64,000 nucleotides of DNA. It comes from Apoda limacodes. Taxonomy: Eukaryota; Arthropoda; Insecta; Lepidoptera; Limacodidae. The stretch is from positions 19,026,205-19,090,204 of the forward strand of contig OX291558.1 of assembly GCA_946406115.1 (NCBI GenBank), written 5' to 3'. Below are positions 1 to 12,323 of the stretch, one piece after another; position 1 is the stretch's first letter; the number at the start of each line of letters is the position of its first letter. The notes beneath the pieces are model-generated. The model was not told the DNA's origin and made no database searches. It was given only the letters and a program-made list of their open reading frames with translations. The position numbers and the translations under genes were made by a program.

Positions 1-150
1 AAAACGGAAATCATACGGAATATGGAAAAATTATAAATGAAGAAAGCAACAAAAAATTATTAATAAAAATTTTATTTTGCCTTAAAATCAAGTTTCAATA
101 TTTTGTGTACCCTCCTCTCGTCCTAATAACTGCTCAAAGACGGTTCTTTA

Positions 151-1012
151 TTGACCTTATCAGCTTTTGAATCGATTTTCGGTCGGATCGGGATACCTTC
201 CGACTCCTCTATCAAAGCCGATTTCAGCTCATTTACACTTGAAGGAGCAGGATTTCTGGGACCTCTTCAGTTCATCCCACACGTGCTCAATGGGATTCAA
301 GTCCGGGCTGAGCGCCAGCCAGTCCAATGTGGCGATAGCGACTTCTTCGAGGTATTCAGTTGTGGTACGGGAAGTGTGACAACGAGCTTTATCGTGCTTA
401 AGGAGGAAGTCATCACCGATATATGTTCGACATGTTCCAGCAGATTATCGGAAATGTAGCGGTCTGTAGTTAGACCGCCTCCTCGCGCAAATTGCTCCCA
501 AGGCCGCCTGTAGATCCGACCCCTTCGGTCGCTGCCGTGCAAACACATTCTGCACTCGTTGGAGAACAGGACTCTCCTCCATTGCTCAACTTCCCAATCA
601 AGATGGAAGCGAGCAAATTGAAGGCGAGCTTGTCGGTGACCTGCCGTCAGTTTCGGGCCTGTGGCAAGCCTTTTCGGAGTCAAATTAACTTGCTTAAGTC
701 TTCGACGAACTGTCCACTCGCTGGCAGCTACCCCACGAACATTTTTGAACTCCTGTTGGACGTCGACACTAGTCAAATGCCGATATCGGAGAGGGGTTGA
801 CGCGATAAAACGGGCATCCCTCTCCAATGTGCACCGACGCCGTCCAGATCTTGATCTCGAGATAAAGCCACCAGTCTCCCGAAAGCGTTTATAAACTTTC
901 GTAACACAGGACAGGACTGGCTTATGTGGAGCTGACGTGCGACAGCCCGCTGATTGAGCCCTTCTTGCAATAAGTTGACGATTTGTACTGCTTCTGTAGG
1001 TGCAGTATCCAT
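151..1012 (-). pseudogene. Tc1-like (IS630-Tc1-mariner) transposase, frameshifted
   Basis: Decayed transposase that would cut and rejoin transposon ends in the nucleus. The start chosen is the ATG at 1012 (MDTAPTEAVQIVNLL), which opens the N-terminal helix-turn-helix (RAVARQLHISQS). A frameshift near 920 moves to the frame with YKRFRETGGFISRSRSG, WTVRRRL and the Tc1 signature LTAGHRQARLQFA. In the DD34E core the first aspartate is replaced: the motif reads VLFSNE where VLFSDE is usual. About twenty residues seem missing after EQFARGG. A second shift near 410-430 enters the frame carrying HDKARCHTSR (second Asp) and SPDLNPIEHVWDEL (final Glu). A stop interrupts the C-terminus near 235. The element is clearly inactive. 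Terminal inverted repeats were not found by eye, and the left end could lie outside the window. Family assignment is secure; the subfamily is not. Confidence 0.9.
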
Positions 1013-1022
1013 TGTCGTCCAA

Positions 1023-1962
1023 GTTTAAGGGTCAAAAGTAGCGGAGATGTGTACCGGTCAACGTGTAAAAACCGACTGATAAAAAAAATCAGATAACACG
1101 TGCTTTTATATCAATAGGTCAATAGGCCGCAACTCGCGACGTATCAAACAATTGAAACATATCTTTTTCTTTACTCCTTCACTTAATCCGGAATACTTCC
1201 TTAAGCACTCACGTGATTTAAATGAATTTGGTATCAATTTAAAATTAACAGTTTAACCTTCAAAACGGTACCATTTTTATTATTCTTAACTTATTATTAA
1301 GGTACTCAAGATCACGTGAAATATATTCTAAGTAAGTGATGCCATAGCTTTGCTCGCTAGTGTAATAAAGTATAATAAATGGCATGCGCCAGTGTCAGGA
1401 TAAAAATGGCTGGTGAAGCCTGCCACTGGATACCCACGCTCTTTCCTGCAGTGGGATGATGAGAAGGCTAATTTTTCCTGAAACAGTTTTGGAAAATGGT
1501 AAACTAATAAAATACCTTTTCGAGAATTTCCTTTGACCTCTCGAAATGCTTTTATTCAGGCCGGAGTTCTAACCGGAACGGTTTTAAATGTAATTAAAGC
1601 ATAAAATAGTGTTATTTATTGCACATTGAAGAAAACGAACAAAGGTTTTTATAAAAACATACAATTGGTTTATTGTCTAGTGGTCTTCGAAAAGACTGTT
1701 AACAATATTTAGGTCATGCATTAAGAGCCAATATCGATTTTATGACTTATGTATTCGATTTTCTATAACATCGATTAGGCCTGTCACCATCATGGAGACT
1801 CATATGACACCGCTTTGGACTAATTTAGGTCATCACACATGTTGTTAATAATGAAACCAGATCCGTATGTTTTTTATTAAAGAATACAAGATTATTTATT
1901 ATTAATTTCCATAGCTATTATTTACATTGATGATGTAGCCATAGATATGGCATTTATGATAA
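1023..1962. other. Non-coding stretch, nothing recognised
   Basis: AT-rich sequence with no ORF of note. It may hold the 5' flank and end of the Tc1-like element just to its left. I see no exon, RNA gene or clear repeat end. Confidence 0.4.
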
Positions 1963-2086
1963 ACTAGATTTTGCTAGCGGCTTCGCCCGCGTTTTATCCC
2001 AATTTGTCCACTGGTTACAGGTTAAAGCATGATTAAGTAACTAACAAACATCTAAACATCCTTTCGCATTTATAATATTAGTAGGA
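1963..2086 (-). mobile_element. Short Helitron-like element, complete ends
   Basis: Read on the minus strand it starts TCCTACTAATATTATAAATG and ends GCGAAGCCGCTAGCAAAATC followed by TAGT. Both are ends typical of abundant lepidopteran non-autonomous Helitrons. At about 124 bp it is very small and has no coding capacity. No terminal inverted repeats are seen, as expected for this class. Confidence 0.7.
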
Positions 2087-2116
2087 TACTACCGTAACCG
2101 CAGTCTATTGACGATT

Positions 2117-2410
2117 GAATCACCGGGGGCACTACTCGCGAGTTTCCAACACTTTAAACGCTTCTATCTTCTTCTTTCACCCTAGATTGTAGTCCCTAAA
2201 GACAACCTTGTGACTTCCACAAATTAAGCGTTCGCGGGAGGATGTTCCTATTAAACCGAACTGTACGTAAAAATTTAGGCTCCAAGGTGTGAGGATGAAT
2301 TCCCTGCCGATGGCGAGCGGCGCGATGATAGGAAGGTGCTATAGGCATCATTTCAAACAATTGAACACAGCCCATTATATAACCGGTAGAACACACACAG
2401 GGAGGCAAAC
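2117..2410 (-). mobile_element. LINE 3'-end fragment, family A (Jockey/CR1-like)
   Basis: The minus strand encodes the conserved C-terminal tail of a non-LTR retrotransposon reverse transcriptase protein: HPHTLEPKFLRTVRFNRN then ILPRTLNLWK. Nearer the 3' end (2117-2200) the sequence matches the other family A copies loosely (CACCGGGGGCACTACTCGCG). The terminal GTTTGCCACCTTAG module and poly-A are missing. The Helitron at 1963-2086 lies where they would be. Confidence 0.7.
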
Positions 2411-2420
2411 TCTCTGACTT

Positions 2421-3360
2421 AAGGGTTCGATACAGCTTGCCAGTTTTGGATCGTCAACAATACTCTCTTCGTTAAATCGAATCGAAACTTACTTTTACTT
2501 TCCCTAGCACTTGAATTAGTAGGCCAAAGGTGCCAGAACAGTCGTCGTGAAGAAAAGAGAGGAAGGTGTAGCCATTTGTAATCCATTGTACCATGCTATT
2601 GTTGCTGCTATGACGCCATAGCTTACCCTATATAACTTCATTGCTTTTTGTTACGAATATGGAGATGAAACATGTTATAAGTAGGTCAATGAACTTTACA
2701 GAGAACAATACTTACGACTAATATTTCTGTCTAAGATCAGTAAAATTACTAGCGCATAAAATAGGTTTATGAAGATTAATATACAAGAAAGCAATTTGCT
2801 CAAAAAAAAACAGCCCTCGTAAATATAATTTCTTGAGTCATCTCTAGAGAAAATATTAACGTTGCTCACATGATGTTGTACATTCTTTAGTCATAAATTA
2901 TTTGAAAATTTCTTCGAGACGTTAGGAAATTTGTAAAATACTTCCTTTTACAAAATATTGTCATTGAAATATGTAAGATGTGTTTAAATTTCCTAAATCA
3001 TATTTTATGGCCACACTTTATATCAATGATAATAATATTATGTAGGGCCACAAAATAACAAACACATATTATTTTTATAACGTAAACTGTGAAGAACTTG
3101 TGGAAGACGTTTTTGTGCACGAACACTGTATCTCCGGGGAAGAGGCAGTTTCCCGGAAAACTTCAGTCTTTACTAGACCAAGTTTTGTACCGTCCCTGGA
3201 CTTTGTTTTTGCATACACAACGCTAGTAAAACTTTGCAAGAGATTCTAAGAAACTTTACCATCTTTAAAAATACATTTCAATACTTGAAACTATCCTTTT
3301 CTTCTTCATATAGTATTTCGTATATCCAATGATTTATTAGGTTTCACTAAGAAAGAGACT
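2421..3360. other. Non-coding AT-rich stretch
   Basis: No gene or repeat boundary recognised. A short phrase near 3066 (TTATTTTTATAACGTAAAC) recurs near 42303, hinting at an old dispersed repeat. Confidence 0.35.
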
Positions 3361-3478
3361 TACAGTTTAACAAACTTTTCTAACTCGGTGTACGGTCGCT
3401 AGTGTAGTATACGTATAGTTCACACCACCACCAGTTTTCATTTTTGACCACCGGTTCAGAAAAGTTTGTTGCACTGTA
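3361..3478. mobile_element. MITE with TA target duplication, copy 1
   Basis: The element of about 114 bp (3363-3476) is flanked by TA on both sides. Terminal inverted repeats: left CAGTTTAACAAACTTTTCT, right (reverse complement) CAGTGCAACAAACTTTTCTG. A second full copy lies at 34093-34205 and a right-end-only copy near 10059-10088. TA duplication and a CAGT start fit a Tc1/mariner-type MITE. Confidence 0.75.
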
Positions 3479-3581
3479 CATTTCTTGTTTTAAACATTTA
3501 AGATAAAGTAAGATAAAGCAAAACATATTATTTTTATAAAAAAATAGTAAAGTAAACAAAGTACCTACTGTCAATTTATTT

Positions 3582-3738
3582 AAGGTGCGTTTTGTTGACT
3601 ACTTCAAAGCGTTTAATGTCTTAATCCCGCCAAGTTAAAAATACGTAAATTCTGTAAAACACAGTACAAAATCTTGTTCATTCTCTTTGGTAGGATTACC
3701 GCATTATGTACATTATGTCGGACAACAAATCGCCACTT
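3582..3738. mobile_element. Second MITE family, copy 1
   Basis: About 155 bp. The left end GTGCGTTTTGTTGAC and the reverse complement of the right end (AGTGGCGATTTGTTGTC) form imperfect inverted repeats. A homologous copy is at 42108-42277. No coding capacity. Confidence 0.6.
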
Positions 3739-3768
3739 TTGATATGTGTAACCAAGTAGCCGAAGATT

Positions 3769-4228
3769 AGTCAGTTCCCCCAAAAATAAATGTTAAGTTC
3801 ATATTCAGTTATTTAAAGCTAAAAATATTTTATAAGAGTCTTAAAGCCGTTTTTGGAGAAACAATTCTCGCTAAAACCTCGGACCAGTTATACCTAGTCA
3901 CAATCATCAAAATCGATGTTTTGTAATACTTTAAATTTCAACCGAATTGTATAGAAATTATTTTTCTTGGAAGTTAATGGATTATTCCATGTCTGTATGT
4001 TTGCTTTTCCAAAATTTTATAAAAAACAGGCAATTTTTTGGACTTTTGAAGAGCCCGTGCTATTTATATGAATGGTATTTTAAAAAAAGCAAAACATAGT
4101 GACAAATTTACTTTGTATAATTATATTCATATACAATCATATTTAAAAAAAATATAGGTTTAAAGCGTTCACATTATGCGGGAATAAGTTTGTATGGGGA
4201 AGGCAGCCTGATTTTTCCTCTTAAATAA
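3769..4228 (+). repeat. Dispersed repeat, free copy (partner inside Helitron at 6.5 kb)
   Basis: Shares long blocks in the same order with 6505-6952: AGTCAGTTCCCCCAAAAATA, CATATTCAGTTATTTAAAGC, TTATTCCATGTCTG and GGCAGCCTGATTTTTCCTCT. The second copy has about 60 bp of inserted sequence in the middle. No ORF. This copy has no Helitron ends around it, unlike the copy at 6.5 kb. Confidence 0.75.
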
Positions 4229-4542
4229 AACAACAACTATTTAGGTGGTATTTTAAAGCTTAATATTCTGCAAACGGATTCCTGAATCGAAACATGGTTT
4301 TCGTACACCAGCAATATTTTTGAAAGACAATCCCACACCATGGAATAGATGAAAAAAAATCTTACGTGTAAGATGTACCCTAAAAACTATTTTTTTCAAG
4401 ATTTTTATTTTACCACTTAATAGGCTCAACTATAAGTGTTGTAAACGTATATCTATCCCCCGCCTAAGTCCCGTCTCTGCATGGTTTTCTGTAGCGACAA
4501 CCTAAAAACAAAAACCGCATATCTCAGTTCAAAGTATGGACT

Positions 4543-5986
4543 GGGTGTAAAAGTGGGATAGATGACACAGGGGGATAATTGCCTCGATCATTACCTTACA
4601 TTTTTAAAATGCGTACCGACAAGTTTAACGTCATATTAGGAAAGTACTATGCCCCACTGTATCGCTGCGAGCAAAACAGCTCATAGGAATAGACATGTCG
4701 TCGGTGGCATTCAAGAATCGAAAATTTCGTTAATCTCGATTGTTGATTTCGAATCGCGAAGATAATTTTTAGTTTTATGAGGTGAGTATAGTGAATGCTT
4801 CTTGTTTTCATAGTATTGTTACTAGTATGTTTGACGTACCTATTTTTTCTGTCATTGCAAAAGCCATTGTTTTTTTAAATACAATAGGCATCTATCCCTA
4901 GCTAAAAGTATAGATGATTCAGTTTTGAAGTAAAAGTAAAGATATACGCTCTTAGGGCGTCTATCCTCTAAATAACAGACAATTAGAAAACAAAAGTTGC
5001 GTTATACTAATAGTAAACATTTTGTTATGTTATAATTTATATTATAATCTGCCACGAAAATATATAAAAAAAATGCTCGACCGCGTGCTCATTGGACACA
5101 GGTAGCTTTGCATTTATATAATATAACACTATTATATAATTTACGAAATTGCGATGAAAAATGATATCATTATATTTTGTTTGCCTACTTGTACAACCCA
5201 AGCACCACAGCATCTAGACCGACTTTACCTATTCCATTTTATGAAAGAGGAAAACAGTCTGCTGTTGTCTTGAACTTTAAAGAATTCATAGAAGCATAAA
5301 AAATATAAAGGAAAAGCGACAAAAAAATCCCTGCAAAAGAAGAGACTAAGAACAGAATTAAGTACTGAGAGTAGAGACGGAGTAGAATACATAACCAAAG
5401 ATAAAGAAAACAAAAGAAAAAGAAGTAAAAAAGATAAAGTGACTGAGAAATTAAATCAAAATAAAAGCAAACAATAGCTTATTTGTCTTCTTCTGAAAGC
5501 TTCGATTGTTTTTAACAAGAATATACTTTTGATGATAACAGAGAAAACTCCTAATGCAAAAATGTTAGGAAGATTATATAGATACGAAGCCAAAATCAGA
5601 TTGGATAATAAGAAATTTAATCCAAAAAAATAAGACGTTGTTTATAAAATGAAATTATAATTTTTAAGCTTTTTTTTGTTTAATTTGCAATAAAACTACA
5701 CAAATGTGATCAAAATTGTTTGTTTTATTTCTTAAGGCATCTATCCTCATATCATAAAATGCAAATGTGCAACTATCCCACACCATAGACATCTATCCTC
5801 TTTTTAGAGTTAATCTTTTTTTTACTTATTGTTAAGTATGTAAGGAAAATGCTTTTTTTTTTCATTTACCGGTTTCGAGTTAAAGGTCTAGTCTATCAAT
5901 AATTATTTACGTCTTTTTAATAATAGTAATCGTCTTATAATTATAACTCAATTTCAAACAGTTAGGCATCTATCCTACTTTTACCC
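4543..5986 (+). mobile_element. Possible pogo/Tigger-like DNA transposon relic
   Basis: The ends are inverted repeats: left GGGTGTAAAAGTGGGATAGA (4543) and right, as reverse complement, GGGTAAAAGTAGGATAGATG (5967-5986). Inside, 5172-5246 reads CLPTCTTQAPQHLDRLY in one frame. This resembles the HTTH..QPLD..FF motif that precedes the last catalytic residue in pogo/CENP-B/jerky-type DDE transposases. Downstream frames are lysine-rich (KRKRSKKDK, stop at 5477), as in many such C-termini. The protein is broken by stops and frameshifts, and no N-terminal domain was recognised. The phrase CATCTATCC recurs at about 4889, 4957 (one base changed), 5738, 5789 and 5967. The family call rests on one short motif plus the inverted ends. 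Confidence 0.45.
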
Positions 5987-6189
5987 TATGCACATTTGCT
6001 CTATGAGCATTTGCTCGGTGTGAATATTCATATCGAGGTTTTGTTCTTTAACGAAAACCCTCAAAACTGAGCAAACGTATTTAAAATATAATTAATATTA
6101 TATTAATTAATAAATATTAAATAGTATTAAATCACATACTAAAGGTGAATGAAACATGAAAACAAAGACGTAGAAGAAGGCTGTTGTTT

Positions 6190-6214
6190 AATCTCCCTCC
6201 TCCCTCCCTCCCTC
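6190..6214 (+). repeat. Short (CCCT)n pyrimidine tract
   Basis: Imperfect CTCC/CCTC run in otherwise AT-rich sequence; a simple low-complexity tract. Confidence 0.6.
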
Positions 6215-6469
6215 ACACCGCCAGTCTGTGACGCGTGTCGGCGACCAATTAGCTAAACCAATTAAATTGCGTTTATTCTGACATTGCGTTGCCGTCGAAA
6301 TAACATTTAAATTAACATCGATTTGCATTCAATGTCTGTATGTAGCTATCCATAAAATAAAAAAATCTTATTACTATTACAATGGCCCTTATTTCCCTAT
6401 TGTCCTCCAAATAAGGTTTATTATGACGCCTTCATTTTTACTGTCTGCCTATTGATGTTAAACCTGTAA

Positions 6470-7139
6470 TCCAACTTATATTATAAACGCGAAAGCCAAA
6501 GTTCAGTCAGTTCCCCCAAAAATAAATTCACTTTTAACATGAGGTATGATCAAAGTTCATATTCAGTTATTTAAAGCTAAATATATTTTATAAGAGTCTT
6601 AAAGCCGTTTTTTCTAATTATTATTTAAGCGGAAATATCAAAGTCAACCGAATACACACATAGGTATTTAGAAAAACAATTCCTGTCTCGCTGAAACCAC
6701 GGGCTAGTTATAGCTAGTCTCCCTACTACTCCCTACTTTAAACATTAAACAAATTGTATAGAAATTACTTTTTCTGGAAGTTAATGAATTATTCCATGTC
6801 TGAATGTTTTGTTTTCCAAAATTTTATAAAAAAGAGACATTCTATGGCTTTTGCAGAGCCCCATATCATATATTAAAAATATTGGTTTAATGCGTTAACA
6901 TTATGCGGGAATACGTGTATATGGGGACGGCAGCCTGATTTTTCCTCTTAAAAACAATTCGGTGGCACATTCACTTTTTGATTTTAAATTTCTGCCACAA
7001 ATTTCTGATCTAGCGCCAGTCCGGCGAGTGTATACTTCTTTACGCTACAATAACCAAACTTATAGGGCTTTAATTTGGAATAGGGATCCTAAATCGATAC
7101 CCTAATTTAACACGGGCAGTGCCGCAGGCAAATGCTAGT
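6470..7139 (+). mobile_element. Helitron-like element carrying a shared repeat
   Basis: Starts TCCAACTTATATTATAAACG and ends GTGCCGCAGGCAAATGCTAG then T, matching the 5' and 3' ends of the other Helitrons in the window. The interior 6505-6952 is homologous to the free-standing sequence at 3769-4228. About 670 bp, no transposase. The ends are clear; whether the interior was captured or belongs to the Helitron family is open. Confidence 0.65.
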
Positions 7140-9239
7140 AATTTATAAGTCTCAACATCTCTCAACTTACAGAATATTTGAGTCTAGATTTTCTATGGTC
7201 ACTTCATACAAAGTCCGTGTGATACGTGACTAATAACACTAAGAGATAAAATACGTGTGTATACGTGCAAATGTGTGCGTGTTCTATAAAAGCTGTCACA
7301 GGATGGTCATAGATGGTAAGTGAAGTCGGCTCTATGGCACGTCAGCCTATGCCACAAATAGCCTTACCAAGTTTCGTAGCCAATTGCATAGACTGTAAGG
7401 CAGCGTAGCAAACGCTACGAACTGTAGCGATGTTATTGTCCAATATCTTTACAATATACCTACATACGTTACAGAATTAGTCTTTATTTGAATATAATAA
7501 GGTGTAAATTCCAATGCGCGAGATAATATGTAACAAATATAAGGATTATTACAAGGGCTGTAACGTTATTTATTCACGTAGCAGGGTGACGTAGCATTAA
7601 TATGTAGGAACTAAGTGATTACTATGCAGTATATGTGCTGTATTTATGTAAAGAGTTACCATTAAAGGGGGTGATACGGGTAATGATGTGGGAGAGAGCT
7701 AGTGATAATCGTATGATAGCTGATTTAATTAAGGGAAATGCAGAGGCTTGGCAACATTATTGTATATCTTATAGTAAGCATAAAATAATGCTTTTATTTG
7801 TATTTTAACTCACATTTTAGGGATAGCGTAATTTAATTTTGTTAATTAAACATTGCAGTAATTTAATTAACGATATACTCGTATTATCCTTCTATTGAAT
7901 AAAATAGAAACCTGAAAAAGTTTTTTCATCACAGCCATTCGAAATAGTGCTTTGCTGCCGCGGCCCGCAAATGCAGCATAACACATGCTCAGTTGTGGGC
8001 AAAGCTTGTATAGTGATTTTCTCAAACATTCGTGTAAATTCAAACAAAATTTCGTTCCATTTTCAAATTACATATTCGACCGCTCAAGCACTCGAGTGGC
8101 CGGCTAAAACATTGCGGGCCGCTCTCTGATACTGTACTGCAAGTGCAAGATATGGTCGCATATCGCAGCATGTTTGATAAATAGTAGATCACAAGGGATC
8201 AAAATATTATTTTTACGGCGAGGGCACTTTTAAGAATCCAGAGTGGAGCGAAGAATCCTAAGATAAAATCCGGAGCGTAGGGAGGGATTCAAAGTACGGC
8301 GCTTGAGGTAAAATAATTTTGAGAATAAAATAATAAAAAGAAAAACTTTAAGGGATACAAGAAACACGTTTTCGTTGTTTTTGCTCCATCGTTAATACAA
8401 CAATATAATATTGCATGTATGTAAATGAAGAACATTCAAGCTTTACACTTGCTGTAAATATACTTTGACCTCTAAAGTATAATAACAAATAATAAAAACC
8501 GGCCAAGTGTTAGACGGGCCCGAGCCATTACTATCTTGAATTACCGATTTTTTTTACTATTTAAGATCAATAAACCACAATCTAATCGAATAAGGCAAAA
8601 TATTTATTAAATTCTAAAACACATATAACACCCTGTGGTACTCACAAAGCAACTGAACGCTTCTGGACTCCATATTGATAGAACCGCGCGGATACGTCAG
8701 AACTGGATAACTGTGTTTGAACGTAGCTTAATTGTTTCGTGTGTGTGTGAACCATAGACATAGAGAACTGAAAGCGCATTTCCTAGCCAGCTATGAAATT
8801 AAATGGTCGCAAATGTGTGACAGAGACGAAGCAAACGTTGTGGCGTCTTGTCTATAAGGAAAGATACCACAGGTTAACTTTGTATCTTTCTAAAGAAAAG
8901 CCAATTTTGTAAAGCTGTTGCGCAGTTCATAGACAAATTACAGAACTCAAAGTCTATGGTGTGAACACTCACACACACAGCCCTTAACGAATTAAATTAT
9001 TATTCCGGTTAAAAATTCATGCAACGATATACCGTGTACATAGTGAATTTAAATTTAACCGTAGCCTTAAATAAATTTACATAAATAACACGAACCCTCT
9101 GTTTTTACCGTCTTTCATTACAACTGAATCAAGATACGCTATAAAAAATATATAATATATATAAAACGCACCGTTTGCCATCGGCACGGAATTCATTTTA
9201 AAACTTTAGAACCGAAATGGTCACGTAAACCTTAGTGGT
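7140..9239. other. Non-coding stretch with small repeat pieces
   Basis: No gene recognised. Contains the GC-rich inverted repeat at 7960-8122 (listed separately). Near 8499 the sequence AACCGGCCAAGTG matches the start of a dispersed repeat family also seen near 23541, 24589 and 29165. Confidence 0.4.
7960..8122. mobile_element. Putative MITE with GCGGCCCGCAA ends
   Basis: GCGGCCCGCAA at 7960-7970 is repeated exactly inverted as TTGCGGGCCGC at 8112-8122. The span is 163 bp with no coding capacity. GC-rich ends around an AT-rich body fit a small DNA transposon, perhaps hAT-like, but no target duplication was identified. Confidence 0.4.
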
Positions 9240-9329
9240 TTAAAGAAATATGCTGGCTACTAAAACGCTTGCTTTACATATAAGCGTCATGATCACAGTT
9301 GAAATATAAGCGCTGGAAGGAGTTTTGGC

Positions 9330-9565
9330 AAATGTTTCTTTGGATCTGCTGAGCAAATTCGACTTAAATTTAATAACTGTGTTCTTCGGGATATGGTTAA
9401 AACTCCGAAAAACCTGAAAACACGATGAATGAACTTTAGCTTGATAAATAAAACTCATAAACTGACCTCTTTTCACTGTTTTTTTAAAGTTTTGGCAAAT
9501 AAATCTTCAGAATTCTAAGTGCTATTAGTTAACAACATTGCTAAAGCATAGCTTTAGACCCTGAG
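9330..9565. repeat. Dispersed repeat, copy 1 (partner at 38.56-38.85 kb)
   Basis: Shares blocks with 38556-38760: GTGTTCTTCGGGATATGGTT and the AGCAAAT stretch before it. The block TAAAGTTTTGGCAAATAAAT to GCTAAAGCATAG matches the reverse complement of 38791-38860. No coding signal; the open minus frame here is a shadow. Confidence 0.6.
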
Positions 9566-9569
9566 AAAA

Positions 9570-12300
9570 AGCTGATAATAATGATTTGTAATGAGCGATT
9601 AATTTATTTTCTGTATTTCAATGAAAATCTCAGTGAGTTGAGATGTAGCTGCACTGCTCACGCATGCTCATCGCACATCGATACATATCGCGTCATCTTT
9701 GTTTTTACTCAAGTTTTCTGTCACGTAGAACTTACTGCCTCTTAAAGAACCATTCTCCTAACCAACCAATTTTACATAACCTTTCAGTGGCTTATACTTA
9801 TGTATACGCATCAAAAACATTTTGCCAAAGAAGGCGTACGTTTTAGCATTATAATTTTTAAATAATAAATTTTGATAAATTAATCTGCCACTAATATCAC
9901 GACAAATACTGTTTTCAAAAAAGAAGAACGCTTTTTATGATTATACCTCTGCCGAGCAGTAGGCGTAATAGCCTCTTTTCACCCGGTGGTCGAAATACAA
10001 AACTAGAGTCGCCGTATTGAAATGGGCTGAACTAACAACGATACTAGTGACTAACAGAAGGTCAGAAAAGTTTGTTGCACTGTATACGTTGCTATTATTA
10101 AATTTACTTATACGCAATAAGTTTGTCTATAGTGGAAACATAGTTTATGCGATTTATGATTGCTTTATTGAAATAGAAGAACAAACTTAAGCGCCTAATA
10201 AAAACAAATAAACAAAGTATAAATTTTGTATGAAATTGGAAATAACTTGCACGAAAGTTAAGTCATACTTTCGCGGAACGTACTCATTCAATATTCGTGA
10301 AAACTTTTCCAACTTGATATTGTGTTGTGTGAAACTAATTTCGTAGCGTCGTTCCGCGATGTTACAGCTGGATAGAAAATTATTGTTTTTATGTAAATTA
10401 TTATTTATTACATCTTGAGTAGGTATAGTATGAAGTAAATAACATTAATGAATGATTTTTGAATTTTTATTTACTCAATTTTATTTATAACTTTTTTTCT
10501 CGTAACTGTACTGAAAAACGTCTTGTGCCATAAGAGTGTTATTTCAAACCTTTTTCCGATTTTAACAACGGTTTTTTAACGTAGGCTTAGACATGGTGAG
10601 TCACCAAACACAAGCCTACCGTTACGGCACAGAAGTGACGTCATATTAGCAGTCGCGCAGGCGTATTGGTGCGGCCACGTATAGGTACTTAGGTACATAC
10701 GTATACTGTAGTATGTTGCTTTTTCAGCCCTTCATATATAAATTTGGCCCCTAGCCCAATTTCTAGCCCCAAAAGCGTGTATAGTCTAACTAATACTTAC
10801 CACACACTCGTTCAATTCATCACTCTGAGAATGTCAGTCAGAGTACCTGTCTCTTTTCCTCTTACATGAATTGTAAAGATACCTATGAAGCCGCTTCACT
10901 CTCAATCTTTTCCAAAATACAGCTACGAGTTTGTCTTATATTAACAATATTAGGCTGTACATACTATAATCGTACATATATTTAGTAAGTGTACAAAAAA
11001 TAGGTCATAAACACCACTTATTTTATTTATTTTTATTAAGACAGCAATGTAGCCCTTTTTTAAAATCTATTTAGCCCGAAAAACAGTGAGCATGCATTCA
11101 ACCCCGTTTTCTTTTATAAAAATAAAACGCGAAAATATTTTTAATCATTTAACTGAGAAATAAAACCTTTTATTTGTGTACCCCATTGTATCGGATGTTG
11201 TTGGGTAGGACTTCAATAATGCATTAGAGATTTCTTGGTAGCTTTCATTCTATAAGATAAGAATTGACTTCCAAAGATAAAAAAAAATGTCGTTGACCCC
11301 CTTTTAACTCTAAAATCATACCTAATAATAACAAACTTTATTAATATTTTAATATAATAGACACACAACCTAATACACTTGAAGCGTTGAAAGATTCGAC
11401 CTTCCAAATGTCACAAAAATGAAATTAAAACCAAAACTAATTATAAAAGCAAACCAAACTTTAACTAACAAAAAAGAAAGTCAATTACACAAAGAAATCT
11501 TAGTAGTAGTATACCACGATTGTAAAACGAAATCGCCGATGTCGCAGCGCGGCGACCAAAAAGTTTCATTAGCAAAAAAGCCAATCCAACTAGGCTGCGA
11601 GGCGCTCTTCTCTTTGTAACTCCGAGAGAAGATAAAAAAGAAAAAAAAAAGATAAGATACGAAGCGCGCTCCACTTTTCTATCTGTTCTTTCTTTTCAGA
11701 CAAAATGGATGGCGGGAAAGGGTTGTCTGCAAAATAATGAAGCCGCGGTGTATGCAGCGGAGGGTTAAAAATTGTCTCCTTCTTGTACAATACAATGTCT
11801 ATTTTTGCCTTCCTTATAACAAAAGTCGTAAAAGACACGAGTGGAGTGAATTTGAAAAGTTACAAGACACAGGATACAGTATAGCGTCCTACTTATGACA
11901 CGTTTTCTGACTTTGTGTTTTATTGCATTTTCAAACTGGCTCTTGTTTGAGTTTTCTTGTACAACCAAAACTTGTTAATAAGCACTATAAAATGCAAGGG
12001 GTGCTGCACTGTTTTAAGTTAATGTGCACAGCGATTTTTTAAAAAGAATCATAAAATATGTCACTTATTTCTGAATGATATAAATACACCTGCCTTAGGA
12101 AAAAAAATCGTGATAATTCAAATATTTTAAAATTAGGGTGTGTTCCAAAGCGCAACGTTGATATTGGTTTTGGAACGCCATGTTTGGTAATTTTTTAACT
12201 GTCAAGTTGAATTATTTACACAGCCAATAGATACGATTGAAAATGACTCGTTCCGAAACACTTGTGGAACATCAAATTTACCGATCAATAATCTCACGGC
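9570..12300. other. Non-coding stretch, one MITE end
   Basis: No exon recognised. 10059-10088 is a solitary right end of the TA-MITE family (GTCAGAAAAGTTTGTTGCAC). A hairpin lies at 10581-10619 and a TGACGTCA octamer at 10636. Short open frames around 11.2-12.0 kb are low-complexity and unsupported. Confidence 0.35.
10581..10643. promoter_or_regulatory. Hairpin with AP-1-like core beside a CRE octamer
   Basis: GTAGGCTT (10581) pairs with AAGCCTAC (10612). Its centre TGGTGAGTCACCA is itself palindromic and holds TGAGTCA. TGACGTCA follows at 10636-10643. These are exact motif matches, but a regulatory role is only a guess. Confidence 0.2.
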
Positions 12301-12323
12301 AGAGAGTAAATTTGAATTAGAAC

